From contig JBEKIF010000001.1 in NCBI GenBank assembly GCA_050011895.1, positions 1 through 64,000 of the forward strand: a DNA stretch of 64,000 nt, written 5' to 3'. The translations under genes were made by a program, and so were the position numbers. Numbering within the stretch: position 1 is the stretch's first letter; the number at the start of each line of letters is the position of its first letter. The notes below the pieces were generated by a model, which saw only the letters and a program-made list of their open reading frames with translations, searched no databases and was not told the origin of the DNA. This DNA is from DATBGO01 sp050011895 (GTDB lineage Bacteria; Actinomycetota; Actinomycetes; Streptosporangiales; Streptosporangiaceae). Shown here in pieces: positions 23,765-35,913 of the stretch.

Positions 23765-25912
23765 TCAGATCAGCTCGGCCGGGTCGAGCTGCATTCTCAC
23801 CGCGCCCGGATCCTTGCGCGCGCTGCGTACGCCCTGGCCAGCGCGCAGCGCGGCGGCCAGCGCGCCACCCATGGAGCGGGGCACCCGGATCAGGGCCCGT
23901 ACCGCCTCCCCAGCCGCCTCGCCGCCGTGGCCGGGGGCGCCCGCCGCGATCGGGACGGGTCCGAGAACTTCGGCGGCAGCAGGCAGCTCGGCGGCCGCGA
24001 GCAGCCCGGCGACGGCATCCTTCGGGCCGGTCAGGCTGGCCATCCGGGCCGCGGGAGGGAACCGGAGCTCGGCACGTTCAGCGAGTTCCCGCTCGGCGTG
24101 GGTGACCGGGTCCCAGCGGATGAGAGCCTGCACGGCCGGTACCGCGGCATCGGCCACGACCACCACGACCCCGCCGCCGGAGGCCGGCCGTACCAGCGCC
24201 GCAGCGTTCATCCACCGCCGCAGTGCCTCCTCGGCGGCCCGGAGGCCGGGCCGGCCAAGCAGCGCCCAGCCGTCGAGCAGCACGGCGCCCGGATAGCCGC
24301 CGTCGGCTCGCGGCTCGGCGCCCGGCGTCGCTACGATCACCGCGGGCGTGGCGGGCACCGCAGCGATCACCCCGTCGCCGCCCGACACGCGGACCGGCGT
24401 GCCGGGGAAGGCCCGGCCAAGTTCCTCCGCGGTTCGCCCGGCCCCGGTCACCGCGGCGCGCAGCCTGCCGTGACCACAGCGCGCGCAGGTCCAGCTGCCG
24501 GTCGCCGCGCACCAGCCGCAGACCGCGGCCGCGTGCGCCGCCGGAAGCGTGAGCGGTCCCCCGCAGGCGCGGCAGCGAGCCGGCCCGTGACAGTGCGCGC
24601 ATCCGACGGCCGCCACGTAACCTCTCCTCGGCACCTGGATCAGGACCGGCCCGCTGGCCAGCGCATCCCGTGCGGTGCGCAGCGCGAGGCTGGGCAGCCG
24701 CGCGGACCGGGCGGCCTCGTCGCGCGCCAGCTCCGAGTCGTCGCCCGGCGCGCTGATGAACGGCGCGCACCGGCGGACCACCGGGCGGTCAGCCGTCAGG
24801 GCGTGCGCCCACCCGCTCGCGACCAGCTGGGTCGCCTCAGCTGTCCGCGCGAAGCCGCCTATCAGGGCAGCGGCACCGCACCGGTGCGCCCGCAGCGCCA
24901 GCACCTCCCTCGCGTGCGGGTACGGAGCCCGCGGCTCGGCGTGCAGGTCATCGCCGTCATCCCAGATCACCACCAGACCGAGCCCGGCAACGGGCGCGAA
25001 CATCGCGGAACGGTTCCCGGCCGCTATCGTGACCTCGCCGCGCACGATCCGCAGCCACCGGCGATACCGTTCGGCGGGCCCCAGCCCGGCGGCAAGGCAG
25101 ACGTGCCGCCCGGGGCCGAGCCTCCCGGCCAGTGCCGCGTCCACCTGGTCAAGGTCCCTGGCATCAGGGACCACGATGAGCACGCCGCGGCCGGCCGTCC
25201 CGGCCGTTGCCGCGGCTACCGCGATCTCGTCCGCCCAGTGCGGTCCTGGCAGGGCAGACCAGACCGCACGCGGGGCACGGCCGTCGGCGATGGCCGCCAG
25301 GAAGGACCGCCCCGCCCGGTAACGCGACCAGGTGCCAGGCTCCGGGCGGCCTGCCAGCCCGGCACCGGGCGGACCCGGCCCTGGACCAGCCGAGCCCGGG
25401 CCCGCTTCGGCTCTGCCGTGCCGTGGCGGGACCGCCAGCCGGAGTACGTCGGCCAGCGTTCCGGCATATCTATCCGCCACCGCGCGCGCCAGCCCGGCGA
25501 TCTCCGGCGTGAGCACCGGCTCGGGCGACACGACCCGCTCCAGGTAGGCGAGCCTGCCGAGGTGCTCGCTGCTAGCGGCCCGCCCGAGCACAAAACCACT
25601 GGCCAGCTGGCCCGCGAACCTGACCCGGACCCGGCAGCCGGGGACCGCGGTGTCTGACATCGACTCAGGTACCTGGTAGTCGAAGGGCCGGTCCAGATGC
25701 GCCAGCGGCATGTCGACGGCCACCCTCGCCACCGGCAGCGAGGCCGCGGGAACCGGCCTCCGCTGACTGCGCGCCCCGGGCTTCCGCCCCGTCCGGCGCC
25801 CGGGCGCGCCCGCCGGCCCAGGAGCACCGCCATCCTCGGACCCGGCAGCACCGCGATCCGCCGGGACGACGCCGGCCAGCAGGGCGCCCGTGCCTTCTCC
25901 TGAGCCAGCCAC
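23765..25912 (-). CDS. priA: PriA-like primosomal protein without helicase motifs
   Basis: A 715-residue actinobacterial PriA. The N-terminal 3'-DNA-end-binding domain (about 64-165, RPFDYQVPE, GCRVRVRF) and the zinc module with paired cysteines (CAHC, CRAC, CGWC, CARC) are kept. The helicase signatures are not: where Walker A belongs there is WSALPGPHWADE, and the DEAH box is WDDGDD. This loss is known for actinobacterial PriA, which is thought to work structurally in replication restart. Low-complexity stretches occupy residues 1-55 and about 168-195. The GTG start has AGGAG 5 nt upstream; five 15-bp repeats lie just before it. Confidence 0.93.
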   Translation of the reverse strand: MAGSGEGTGALLAGVVPADRGAAGSEDGGAPGPAGAPGRRTGRKPGARSQRRPVPAASLPVARVAVDMPLAHLDRPFDYQVPESMSDTAVPGCRVRVRFAGQLASGFVLGRAASSEHLGRLAYLERVVSPEPVLTPEIAGLARAVADRYAGTLADVLRLAVPPRHGRAEAGPGSAGPGPGPPGAGLAGRPEPGTWSRYRAGRSFLAAIADGRAPRAVWSALPGPHWADEIAVAAATAGTAGRGVLIVVPDARDLDQVDAALAGRLGPGRHVCLAAGLGPAERYRRWLRIVRGEVTIAAGNRSAMFAPVAGLGLVVIWDDGDDLHAEPRAPYPHAREVLALRAHRCGAAALIGGFARTAEATQLVASGWAHALTADRPVVRRCAPFISAPGDDSELARDEAARSARLPSLALRTARDALASGPVLIQVPRRGYVAAVGCAHCHGPARCRACGGPLTLPAAHAAAVCGWCAATGSWTCARCGHGRLRAAVTGAGRTAEELGRAFPGTPVRVSGGDGVIAAVPATPAVIVATPGAEPRADGGYPGAVLLDGWALLGRPGLRAAEEALRRWMNAAALVRPASGGGVVVVVADAAVPAVQALIRWDPVTHAERELAERAELRFPPAARMASLTGPKDAVAGLLAAAELPAAAEVLGPVPIAAGAPGHGGEAAGEAVRALIRVPRSMGGALAAALRAGQGVRSARKDPGAVRMQLDPAELI

Positions 25913-25920
25913 GGCTCCTG

Positions 25921-25995
25921 TCCTACCAGAGACTGTCCTGCCAGAGACTGTCCTGCCAGAGACTGTCCTGCCAGAGACTGTCCTGCCAGAGACCA
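25921..25995. repeat. five 15-bp tandem repeats upstream of priA
   Basis: The unit TCCTGCCAGAGACTG occurs five times head to tail (25921, 25936, 25951, 25966, 25981); the first differs at one base and the last at its final two. The array ends 9 bp from the priA start codon and fills half of the 159-bp metK-priA gap. It is not translated in the priA frame as annotated. Confidence 0.9.
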
Positions 25996-26071
25996 GGAGA
26001 CCGTCCGACCTGGACGCGGCCGGCCAGCCGGACCGGCTGGCCGGGCTGTTCGCGCTGTGGCGCCGGAATGG

Positions 26072-27265
26072 TCACAGGCCCGCGGCGAACCGCAGGGCCT
26101 CCGTCCGGTCGGTGCGCTCCCAGGAGAAGTCCGGCTCCTCGCGGCCGAAATGGCCGTAGGCGGCAGTCTGGGAGTAGATGGGACGCAGCAGATCAAGGTC
26201 CCTGATGATCGCCGCGGGGCGCAGGTCGAATACCTGGAGCACAGCGTCCTGGATCCGCTCGACGGGGACCTGCTCGGTGCCGAAGCACTCGACGAACAGG
26301 CCGACGGGCTTCGCCTTGCCGATCGCGTAAGCGACCTGGGTCTCGCAGCGTGCGGCCAGCCCGGCGGCGACCACGTTCTTGGCGACCCAGCGCATCGCGT
26401 ATGCCGCACTGCGGTCGACCTTTGACGGGTCCTTGCCAGAGAACGCGCCGCCACCGTGCCTGGCCATCCCGCCATAGGTGTCGATGATGATCTTGCGGCC
26501 GGTCAGCCCCGCGTCGCCCATCGGGCCGCCGATCTCGAACCGGCCCGTTGGGTTGACCAGCAGCCGGTAATTGGACGTGTCCAGCTCGAGCTTGCCGATG
26601 ATCGGATCCACCACGTGGTCGCGCACGTCCGGGGCGAGGAGCGCTTTCAGGTCGATGGCCGAGGCGTGCTGGGTGGAGACCACCACCGTGTCAAGCCGCA
26701 CCGGCTCGCCGCCTGAGTACTCGATCGTCACCTGCGTCTTTCCGTCAGGACGGATGTAGGGCACCTCGCCATTGCGCCGGACCTCTGCCAGCCGCCGGGA
26801 AAGGCGGTGGGCGACCATGATCGGCAGCGGCATCAGCTCGGGGGTTTCCTCGCAGGCGTAACCGAACATCAGGCCCTGGTCTCCGGCGCCCTGCCGGTCG
26901 AGCTCGTCCGATCCCTCGCCCTCGCGGTGCTCGTATGCATCTCGCACGCCCTGCGCTATGTCAGGTGACTGCGAGCCGATCGAAACCGAGACCCCGCACG
27001 ACGCCCCGTCGTAGCCCTTCGTCGACGAGTCATACCCGATGTCGAGAATCTTCTCCCGGATGATGCCAGGGATGTCAACATAGGTCTCGGTTGTCACCTC
27101 ACCGGCGACATGCACCTGACCTGTGGTGATCAGCGTCTCGACAGCGACGCGGCTCCGCGGGTCGCCTTTGAGCATGGCATCAAGGACGGCATCGCTGATC
27201 TGGTCGGCCATCTTGTCAGGATGACCTTCCGTGACAGACTCGGACGTGAACAGGCGACGTGCCAC
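26072..27265 (-). CDS. metK: S-adenosylmethionine synthase
   Basis: A 397-residue MetK making S-adenosylmethionine from methionine and ATP. The three-domain signature runs from LFTSESVTEGHPDKMADQIS through GAGDQGLMFGYA to GGGAFSGKDPSKVDRSAAY. The GTG at 27265 is chosen because GAAGGAG lies 6 nt upstream; the ATG-like start at 27346 adds an unrelated N-tail. A TACACT hexamer on the minus strand (27302-27307) may be a -10 box of its own promoter, with no clear -35. It follows coaBC, and the order rpoZ-coaBC-metK-priA is conserved in actinobacteria. Confidence 0.98.
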   Translation of the reverse strand: MARRLFTSESVTEGHPDKMADQISDAVLDAMLKGDPRSRVAVETLITTGQVHVAGEVTTETYVDIPGIIREKILDIGYDSSTKGYDGASCGVSVSIGSQSPDIAQGVRDAYEHREGEGSDELDRQGAGDQGLMFGYACEETPELMPLPIMVAHRLSRRLAEVRRNGEVPYIRPDGKTQVTIEYSGGEPVRLDTVVVSTQHASAIDLKALLAPDVRDHVVDPIIGKLELDTSNYRLLVNPTGRFEIGGPMGDAGLTGRKIIIDTYGGMARHGGGAFSGKDPSKVDRSAAYAMRWVAKNVVAAGLAARCETQVAYAIGKAKPVGLFVECFGTEQVPVERIQDAVLQVFDLRPAAIIRDLDLLRPIYSQTAAYGHFGREEPDFSWERTDRTEALRFAAGL

Positions 27266-27342
27266 CCTGACTCCTTCGACTTCTGTGATTGGCCTCGCCG
27301 AAGTGTAGCCGGGCCAGGCGGGCAGCCTCCCGGCAAACGGCC

Positions 27343-28557
27343 TCACGGCCTGTCGGCGGCCGGGGCGAACCTGCTCGCCACCTGATCCCAGATGGCGTCG
27401 GCGATCGTTTCCTTCGGGCCGCGGGGCACGTGCTCCTGGGTGCCGTCCGCGCCCAGGATGAGGGCCTCGTTCTCGGCCACCGCGAACCCGAGCCCGCCGC
27501 CGACCTGGTTGACGACGAGCAGGTCACAGCCCTTCGCGGCGAGTTTCGCCCGCCCGTTGGCGAGCAGGTCGCCGGTTTCCGCGCCGAACCCGACTACGAC
27601 CTGGCCACGGCGCGGCCTGCTGGCCGCCAGCTCGCGCAAGATATCCGGGTTCTGGACCAGTCTGACCGGCTCCGGGTCGGTCCCGGTTTTCTTGATCTTC
27701 TGTGCGCTCCGGGCCGCGGGCCGGTAGTCGGCGACCGCCGCTGCCATGATCACGGCATCGGCTCCGGCCGCGCTGGCCAGCACGGCGTCCCGCAGCTCGC
27801 GGGCGGACGTGACATGCACGACCTTGACGCCGGCCGGGTCGTCGAGGGCTACGTTCGCGGCTACCAGGGTGACGTCCGCGCCGCGCGCCGTCGCGGTCCT
27901 GGCGAGCGCGTAGCCTTGCAGGCCCGACGACCAGTTTCCAAGGAAACGGACCGGATCGAGTTCCTCTCTGGTGCCGCCGGCGGAGATCACCACCGACCGG
28001 CCGGTGAGGTCGGGCGCCAGCCCCGCCCCGCCCCTGGCCAGCACCCGGAGCGCAATCCTGAACAGCTCGGCGGGCTCAGGCAGCCTACCTGGCCCGGAAT
28101 CTGCGCCGGTCAGCCGCCCGGCCGCGGGCTCGAGCACGAGCGAGCCACGCTGGCGGAGCGTGCTGACGTTGGCGCGGGTCGCCGCGTGCTCCCACATCTC
28201 GGTGTGCATGGCAGGGGCGAAGACAACCGGGCAGCGGGCTGTCAGCAGGACCGCGGTCAGCAAGTCGTCAGACATCCCCGAGGCGGCCCGCGCCAGCAGG
28301 TCTGCGGTGGCCGGGGCGATCAGCACCAGGTCCGCTGTCTGACCAAGCCGGACATGCAGAACTTCGTGCACGTCCGTCCATGCGCTGCTAGCCGCCGGCT
28401 CACCGGACAGCGCAGCCCACGTGGCTTCGCCGACGAACCGCAGCGCATCGGGCGTGGGCACGACACGGACCTTGTGGCCCGCCTCGGTGAGCAGTCTGAC
28501 CAGCTCACATGCCTTGTACGCGGCGATGCCCGCGCCCACTCCGATGATGATGCGCAT
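27343..28557 (-). CDS. coaBC: phosphopantothenoylcysteine decarboxylase / synthase
   Basis: A 404-residue bifunctional coenzyme A enzyme. The N-terminal flavoprotein CoaC (about 1-180) shows GVGAGIAAYKACELVR, the LVLIAPATADLLARAASG loop and PAMHTEMW. The C-terminal CoaB (about 190-400) shows ISAGGTREELDPVRFLGNWSSG and AAAVADYRP. The GTG/ATG-type start at 28557 follows rpoZ by 39 nt on the same strand. It supplies 4'-phosphopantetheine for CoA synthesis. Confidence 0.97.
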   Translation of the reverse strand: MRIIIGVGAGIAAYKACELVRLLTEAGHKVRVVPTPDALRFVGEATWAALSGEPAASSAWTDVHEVLHVRLGQTADLVLIAPATADLLARAASGMSDDLLTAVLLTARCPVVFAPAMHTEMWEHAATRANVSTLRQRGSLVLEPAAGRLTGADSGPGRLPEPAELFRIALRVLARGGAGLAPDLTGRSVVISAGGTREELDPVRFLGNWSSGLQGYALARTATARGADVTLVAANVALDDPAGVKVVHVTSARELRDAVLASAAGADAVIMAAAVADYRPAARSAQKIKKTGTDPEPVRLVQNPDILRELAASRPRRGQVVVGFGAETGDLLANGRAKLAAKGCDLLVVNQVGGGLGFAVAENEALILGADGTQEHVPRGPKETIADAIWDQVASRFAPAADRP

Positions 28558-28596
28558 CGGCCTCTGCCCGGCTCGCAGCTGGCCTCTACGGCTCCG

Positions 28597-28866
28597 TCAG
28601 CCCGTCAGGACTTCGGGCTTCTCTGCCTTGATGAGCCCCTCGCTGATCTCGCGCAGCGCGATGGACAGCGGCTTCTCCTGAACACGGGTCTCGACGAGCG
28701 GGCCCACGTATTCAAGGAGGCCCTCGCCCAGCTGGGCGTAGTAGGCATTGATCTGCCTGGCCCGCTTCGACGCCATGATGACGAGGCCGTACTTGCTGTC
28801 CACCACATTGAGCAGATCGTCGATGGGCGGATTGATGATGCCTTCCCCGGCCGGAGTCCCTGCCAC
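28597..28866 (-). CDS. rpoZ: RNA polymerase omega subunit
   Basis: An 89-residue omega subunit, which helps fold the beta' subunit. NPPIDDLLNVVDSKYGLVI and ASKRARQINAYYAQL are the conserved helices; LSIALREISEGLI is the C-terminal family segment. The GTG start has GAAGG 6 nt upstream. In related genomes gmk lies directly upstream; here 305 bp without a gene separate rpoZ from mihF. Confidence 0.96.
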   Translation of the reverse strand: MAGTPAGEGIINPPIDDLLNVVDSKYGLVIMASKRARQINAYYAQLGEGLLEYVGPLVETRVQEKPLSIALREISEGLIKAEKPEVLTG

Positions 28867-29171
28867 CTTGTGCCTTCCATGTCATCATGCACGGTTCGGC
28901 CACCTGAGGCCGACTCAAGGCTACCAGCCGTCAGCGGATGTAAAGCGACGGACCTGCTGACAGCCAACTGGTACCGGCCAGGCGCCCGCACCCGGCACCG
29001 GGCCTGACTCCGTCACCGCCCGGAGCACGGGACACTAAACAGGAAACGCCGCACCGGCACAGGGGCAACGGGGACGCGGACCGCATTCCGGCCGCCGTCA
29101 TTGACGAGCCGGCTGCAGCACTGCGTCACCCGCCGCCGCCCCTGGTGCCGCGCGTACGGATACCGGGTTAG
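28867..29171. other. non-coding gap where gmk usually lies
   Basis: These 305 bp between rpoZ and mihF hold no reading frame resembling guanylate kinase, and I see no remnant such as a P-loop or the SATTRxPR motif. The part nearest rpoZ probably contains its promoter and leader. I find no clear terminator or repeat. Confidence 0.7.
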
Positions 29172-29486
29172 TTAGCCGCGGAACTCGTTCTCAAGAGCCG
29201 TCCGCTGGTTGGCGCCGAGGCCGCGAACGCGCCGTGACTCGGCAATGCCGAGTCGTTCCATGATTTGCTTGGCGCGCACCTTGCCTACGCCAGGCATCGA
29301 CTCCAGCAGTGCCGACACCTTCATCTTTCCTACGACATCATCCGTCTGGCCCTCCTTGAGAACCTCGGGGAGGGTCTTGTCATTCGTCTTCAGCTTGTTC
29401 TTGACCTCAGCACGCTCCTTGCGCGCCTTGGCAGCCTTCTCCAAGGCTGCGGCTCGCTGTTCGGGGGTAAGTGGAGGAAGAGCCAC
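29172..29486 (-). CDS. mihF: actinobacterial integration host factor (mIHF)
   Basis: A 104-residue nucleoid protein of the mIHF family, unrelated to proteobacterial IHF. A charged N-terminal helix (LTPEQRAAALEKAAKARKER) leads into the helix-two-turn-helix DNA-binding domain with VSALLESMPGVGKVRAKQIM and LGIAESRRVRGLGANQ. The GTG start is preceded by GAGGTGACC. It sits in its conserved place beside pyrF. In Mycobacterium and Streptomyces it shapes the chromosome and affects development and recombination. Confidence 0.97.
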   Translation of the reverse strand: MALPPLTPEQRAAALEKAAKARKERAEVKNKLKTNDKTLPEVLKEGQTDDVVGKMKVSALLESMPGVGKVRAKQIMERLGIAESRRVRGLGANQRTALENEFRG

Positions 29487-29533
29487 GTGTGGTCACCTCG
29501 GGTTTCGTATCGAAAAACTCGCTCCGCGAGGGG

Positions 29534-29562
29534 AAACTAGCGAGTTCAGCCCGCGTCGGCAA
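29534..29562 (-). promoter_or_regulatory. probable sigma-A-type promoter of mihF
   Basis: On the minus strand TTGCCG (29557-29562) and TAGTTT (29534-29539) are 17 nt apart, about 48 nt before the mihF GTG. The wider 29487-29759 gap is AT-rich for this genome, including CAATTTATGACG and AGTAATATT, and holds no gene. Confidence 0.55.
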
Positions 29563-29759
29563 TGCAAACCCCCGTTTGTGACGTCATAAATTGCCCAATA
29601 TTACTCGCCGAACAGAGTTGGATACTCAGCGTAACCAAATTGGTATCTCCGCCACTGCCGGTCCGGGGATCTCTGCTGGCCAGCCGGGCCGTGGCCCAGC
29701 CTTTCCAGCGGGCCCGGGCGCAGCCGCGCGGGCAGGCGTAGCCGCAGCGGGCCCCTGGC

Positions 29760-30467
29760 TCAGCCTGGCAGCATCGCGATGCGCCGGACCGATGCCGCCA
29801 TCGCGGCCGCGGCCGCGCCTGGATCCGCAGCGGCAGTGATCGGGCGCCCGACAACCAGCAGATCGGCACCGGCCCGCAGCGCCTCCTCCGGCGTGGCGAT
29901 GCGCGCCTGATCGTGCGCATCTGCGCCGGCCAGCCGGATGCCGGGAGTGACAAGCAGGATGTCAGGACCCACCTCGGCGCGCACCTCGGCAACCTCACGC
30001 GGCGAGCACACGACGCCGTGCGCGCCCGCTTCGACGGCCAGCACCGCGAGCCGCCGGACGGCATCGGGAACAGGGCCCGCCAGCCCGATGCGGTCGAGAT
30101 CGGCGCTGTCCAGCGAGGTGACAACCGTGACCGCGATGATCTTGGCGTTCGGGGCGGCGTCCGCCGCGGCCCGCACCATGGCCGATCCCCCGGCCGCGTG
30201 CACGGTCAGCAGGTCCGGCCGGAGCCTGGCTACGGCCCGCGCCGCCCCCGCCACCGTCGCGGGAATATCGTGCAGTTTCAGGTCGAGGAAGACCTTGACA
30301 CCGCTGGCGCCGCGGATCGAGGCGACCGCTTCGGGGCCGTACCGCAGGTAGAGCTCGAGCCCGATCTTGACCGTGCTGACATGCGGAGTGACCATCGCCG
30401 CCCAGCTAGCGGCAGTGTCAAGGTCAGGCGCGTCCAGCGCCACCGCGATCGGAGCGGGCTGCGTCAC
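29760..30467 (-). CDS. pyrF: orotidine 5'-phosphate decarboxylase
   Basis: A 235-residue group-2-like OMP decarboxylase that completes UMP synthesis. VFLDLKLHDIPATVAGAAR holds the catalytic Lys/Asp tetrad region and VTPGIRLAGADAHDQAR the phosphate loop. The GTG at 30467 is chosen since GAGGAGG lies 5 nt upstream; upstream in-frame sequence overlaps pyrD and is not homologous. It is the last gene of the pyr operon, 10 nt after pyrD. Confidence 0.96.
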   Translation of the reverse strand: MTQPAPIAVALDAPDLDTAASWAAMVTPHVSTVKIGLELYLRYGPEAVASIRGASGVKVFLDLKLHDIPATVAGAARAVARLRPDLLTVHAAGGSAMVRAAADAAPNAKIIAVTVVTSLDSADLDRIGLAGPVPDAVRRLAVLAVEAGAHGVVCSPREVAEVRAEVGPDILLVTPGIRLAGADAHDQARIATPEEALRAGADLLVVGRPITAAADPGAAAAAMAASVRRIAMLPG

Positions 30468-30477
30468 TAGGCCTCCT

Positions 30478-31443
30478 CTACAGCACGTTCCCGGCGCGCC
30501 TGCGCCGGGCCGCGGCACGCGGCTCGTGGGCCAGCCCGACAACGTCGGAGAGCCGCTCGATGCCGCGCTGCGCGAGTTCGTCGTCAAGCTCGCGCAGAAT
30601 ACGCGCGCACGCCGACGGATCATTGAAGATCGTCGTGCCGACGCTGACCATCGCCGCCCCCGCGAGGATGAGCTCGAGAGCATCCTGCCCGGTCCGGACG
30701 CCGCCCATACCGATAATCGGCACGTCGGGGAAGGCCTCCCGGACCTGCCAGATACAGCGCACGGCTACCGGGCGGACCGCGGGCCCGGACAGGCCGCCGG
30801 TCACCCCGGCCAGCACCGGCCGCATCGTATCCGGGTCGATCGTCATGCCGAGCAGCGTATTGATCATCGACAGCCCGTCAGCCCCGGCCGACACGCACGC
30901 CCTGGCGATCCCGACAATGTCGGTGACGTCGGGCGAGAGCTTGGCGAAGACCGGGAGGTCGTAGCGGGCCCGGCCGCGGACCGCTTCGATGACCGCCGCG
31001 GCGGCACCCGGGTCGCAGGCGAATACCTGTCCTCGGTGCTCAACGTTGGGGCAGGAGATGTTCACCTCGATCGCTGTGACGCCCGCTGCGCCGGACAGCC
31101 GGACAGCAAGCTCCGCGTACTCCTCGACGGTGCCGCCGGCGATGGAGACCACGGCCCGGGCGCCTCTGGACAGCAGCCAGGGCAGGTCCCGCTGCAAGAA
31201 CGCGTCGATACCTGGCCCCTGCAGGCCGATCGAGTTGAGCATGCCGCTGGGCGTCTCGGCCATCCGCGGCGTGGGCCGGCCCGCCCGGGGCGCGAGCATG
31301 ACCGACTTGGTGACGATCGCGCCGATCTTGGAGACGTCAAAGAACTGGGCGAGCTCGCGCCCGGCGCCAGCGCATCCGGACGCGGTCAGGATCGGGTTCG
31401 GCAGCTCGATATGGCCCAGCCTGGTGCGAAGGTCAGTCGCCAT
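30478..31443 (-). CDS. pyrD: dihydroorotate dehydrogenase, class 1B catalytic subunit
   Basis: A 321-residue FMN-dependent enzyme oxidising dihydroorotate to orotate. The catalytic cysteine is in EVNISCPNVEHRGQVF, and GGLSGPAVRPVAVRCIWQV and IGMGGVRTGQDALELI form the FMN phosphate site. The cysteine base and the adjacent pyrK mark it as the NAD-linked class 1B type rather than the membrane quinone type. The ATG at 31443 lies inside the end of pyrK (11-bp overlap), giving coupled translation and presumably matched subunit amounts. Confidence 0.96.
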   Translation of the reverse strand: MATDLRTRLGHIELPNPILTASGCAGAGRELAQFFDVSKIGAIVTKSVMLAPRAGRPTPRMAETPSGMLNSIGLQGPGIDAFLQRDLPWLLSRGARAVVSIAGGTVEEYAELAVRLSGAAGVTAIEVNISCPNVEHRGQVFACDPGAAAAVIEAVRGRARYDLPVFAKLSPDVTDIVGIARACVSAGADGLSMINTLLGMTIDPDTMRPVLAGVTGGLSGPAVRPVAVRCIWQVREAFPDVPIIGMGGVRTGQDALELILAGAAMVSVGTTIFNDPSACARILRELDDELAQRGIERLSDVVGLAHEPRAAARRRRAGNVL

Positions 31444-32484
31444 GGCCGGCCCCTGGTGACCGCCGCTGCGCTGCCTCGCCGGGCCCGCTGCGGCCGGAGC
31501 CGGCCGAGCTGCCCGGCACTGGGCCGTTAGCGCTCGCCGCGCCGGTGCCGTTGCCTGCTGCCTGCCCTGCGCCCGTCGCGGCCGCTCCGGCCATCCCCGC
31601 CCGGTGCCGTGACCTCGGCTCCCAGCCGGGCGCGCCGAACGCGTCGAACGGGATCGTCCCGATGTCATCCCAGCGCACCTGATCGCCGCGGAACACCGGG
31701 CCGTCCACGCAGGACCGGACCATCCTGGTGATCCCGTCGGAGCCAGCCACCGGCAGTACGCAGGTCATGCAGACGCCGATGCCGCAGGCCATCGACTCCT
31801 CCACCAGGGCCTGCACCGGGATGTCGTAGCCGCCGGCCAGCGCCGTGACCTGGCGCAGCATCGGCATCGGGCCGCAGGCGTAGATGACGTCGGTCCTGGC
31901 CTCGTGAATAACCTGGCTGAGCACATCCGTGACGATCCCGCGGGTGCCGAGCGAGCCGTCCTCGGTCGTGATCATCGCGGTGCGGCCGGTCCGCCGCGCG
32001 GTCAGCGCGCCGAACACCCGGTCCCCGGTCGCCGCGCCGAGCAGGAAGTCCACCGAGCACCGGCGCTCGCGCAGGCGGCCGGCCAGCGAGAACAGCGGCG
32101 CGCTGCCGTAGCCGCCGCCGATGAGCAGGCAGCTGGCCGGATGACGCGGAACCGGGAACGGCCGGCCGAGCGGGCCGGTGACGTCGAGCACGTCCCTGGC
32201 CCGGCAGCCAGCCAGCCACCGGGTTCCCCGGCCGCGGGCGGCGAACACGAACTCCACGGTGCCGCCGTGGTCGGGCCGGACATCGTGGATCGAGAACGCC
32301 CGCCGCAGCAGCATGGAGCTATCGGGGCCGCCGACGGCCACCGCCACGAACTGGCCGGGCCGGAACCTGGCCGCAACGCCAGGCGCCACGACCGTCATCG
32401 CGTAGTAGGCGTCAACCCGGCGGACGGTCAGCACCGTCCCGCGGACCTGGACCGGGCCCGCTTCCATCTCGCTGGCGGTATTCG

Positions 32485-32488
<4 letters not shown>
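31433..32488 (-). CDS. pyrK: dihydroorotate dehydrogenase electron-transfer subunit
   Basis: A 351-residue FAD/[2Fe-2S] subunit that passes electrons from PyrD to NAD+. RRAFSIHDV is the FAD-binding RxFS motif, GGGYGSAPLFSLA the pyridine-nucleotide fold, and CGIGVCMTC plus a later cysteine in MVRSCVDGPVF the iron-sulfur ligands. The final ~60 residues are a Gly/Ala/Ser-rich tail not needed by the family. The ATG overlaps the carB stop (ATGA). Confidence 0.95.

Positions 32489-35896
<3,408 letters not shown>

Positions 35897-35913
<17 letters not shown>

Noticed and set aside
25921..25995. CRISPR array
   Set aside because: Units are 15 bp, head to tail without spacers, and no cas genes are near.
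27266..27342. SAM riboswitch before metK
   Set aside because: Only 77 bp separate metK from coaBC, and I see none of the conserved core sequences of SAM riboswitch classes.
28867..29171. Degraded gmk
   Set aside because: No frame shows P-loop or guanylate kinase motifs even in pieces, so I call it absent rather than a pseudogene.
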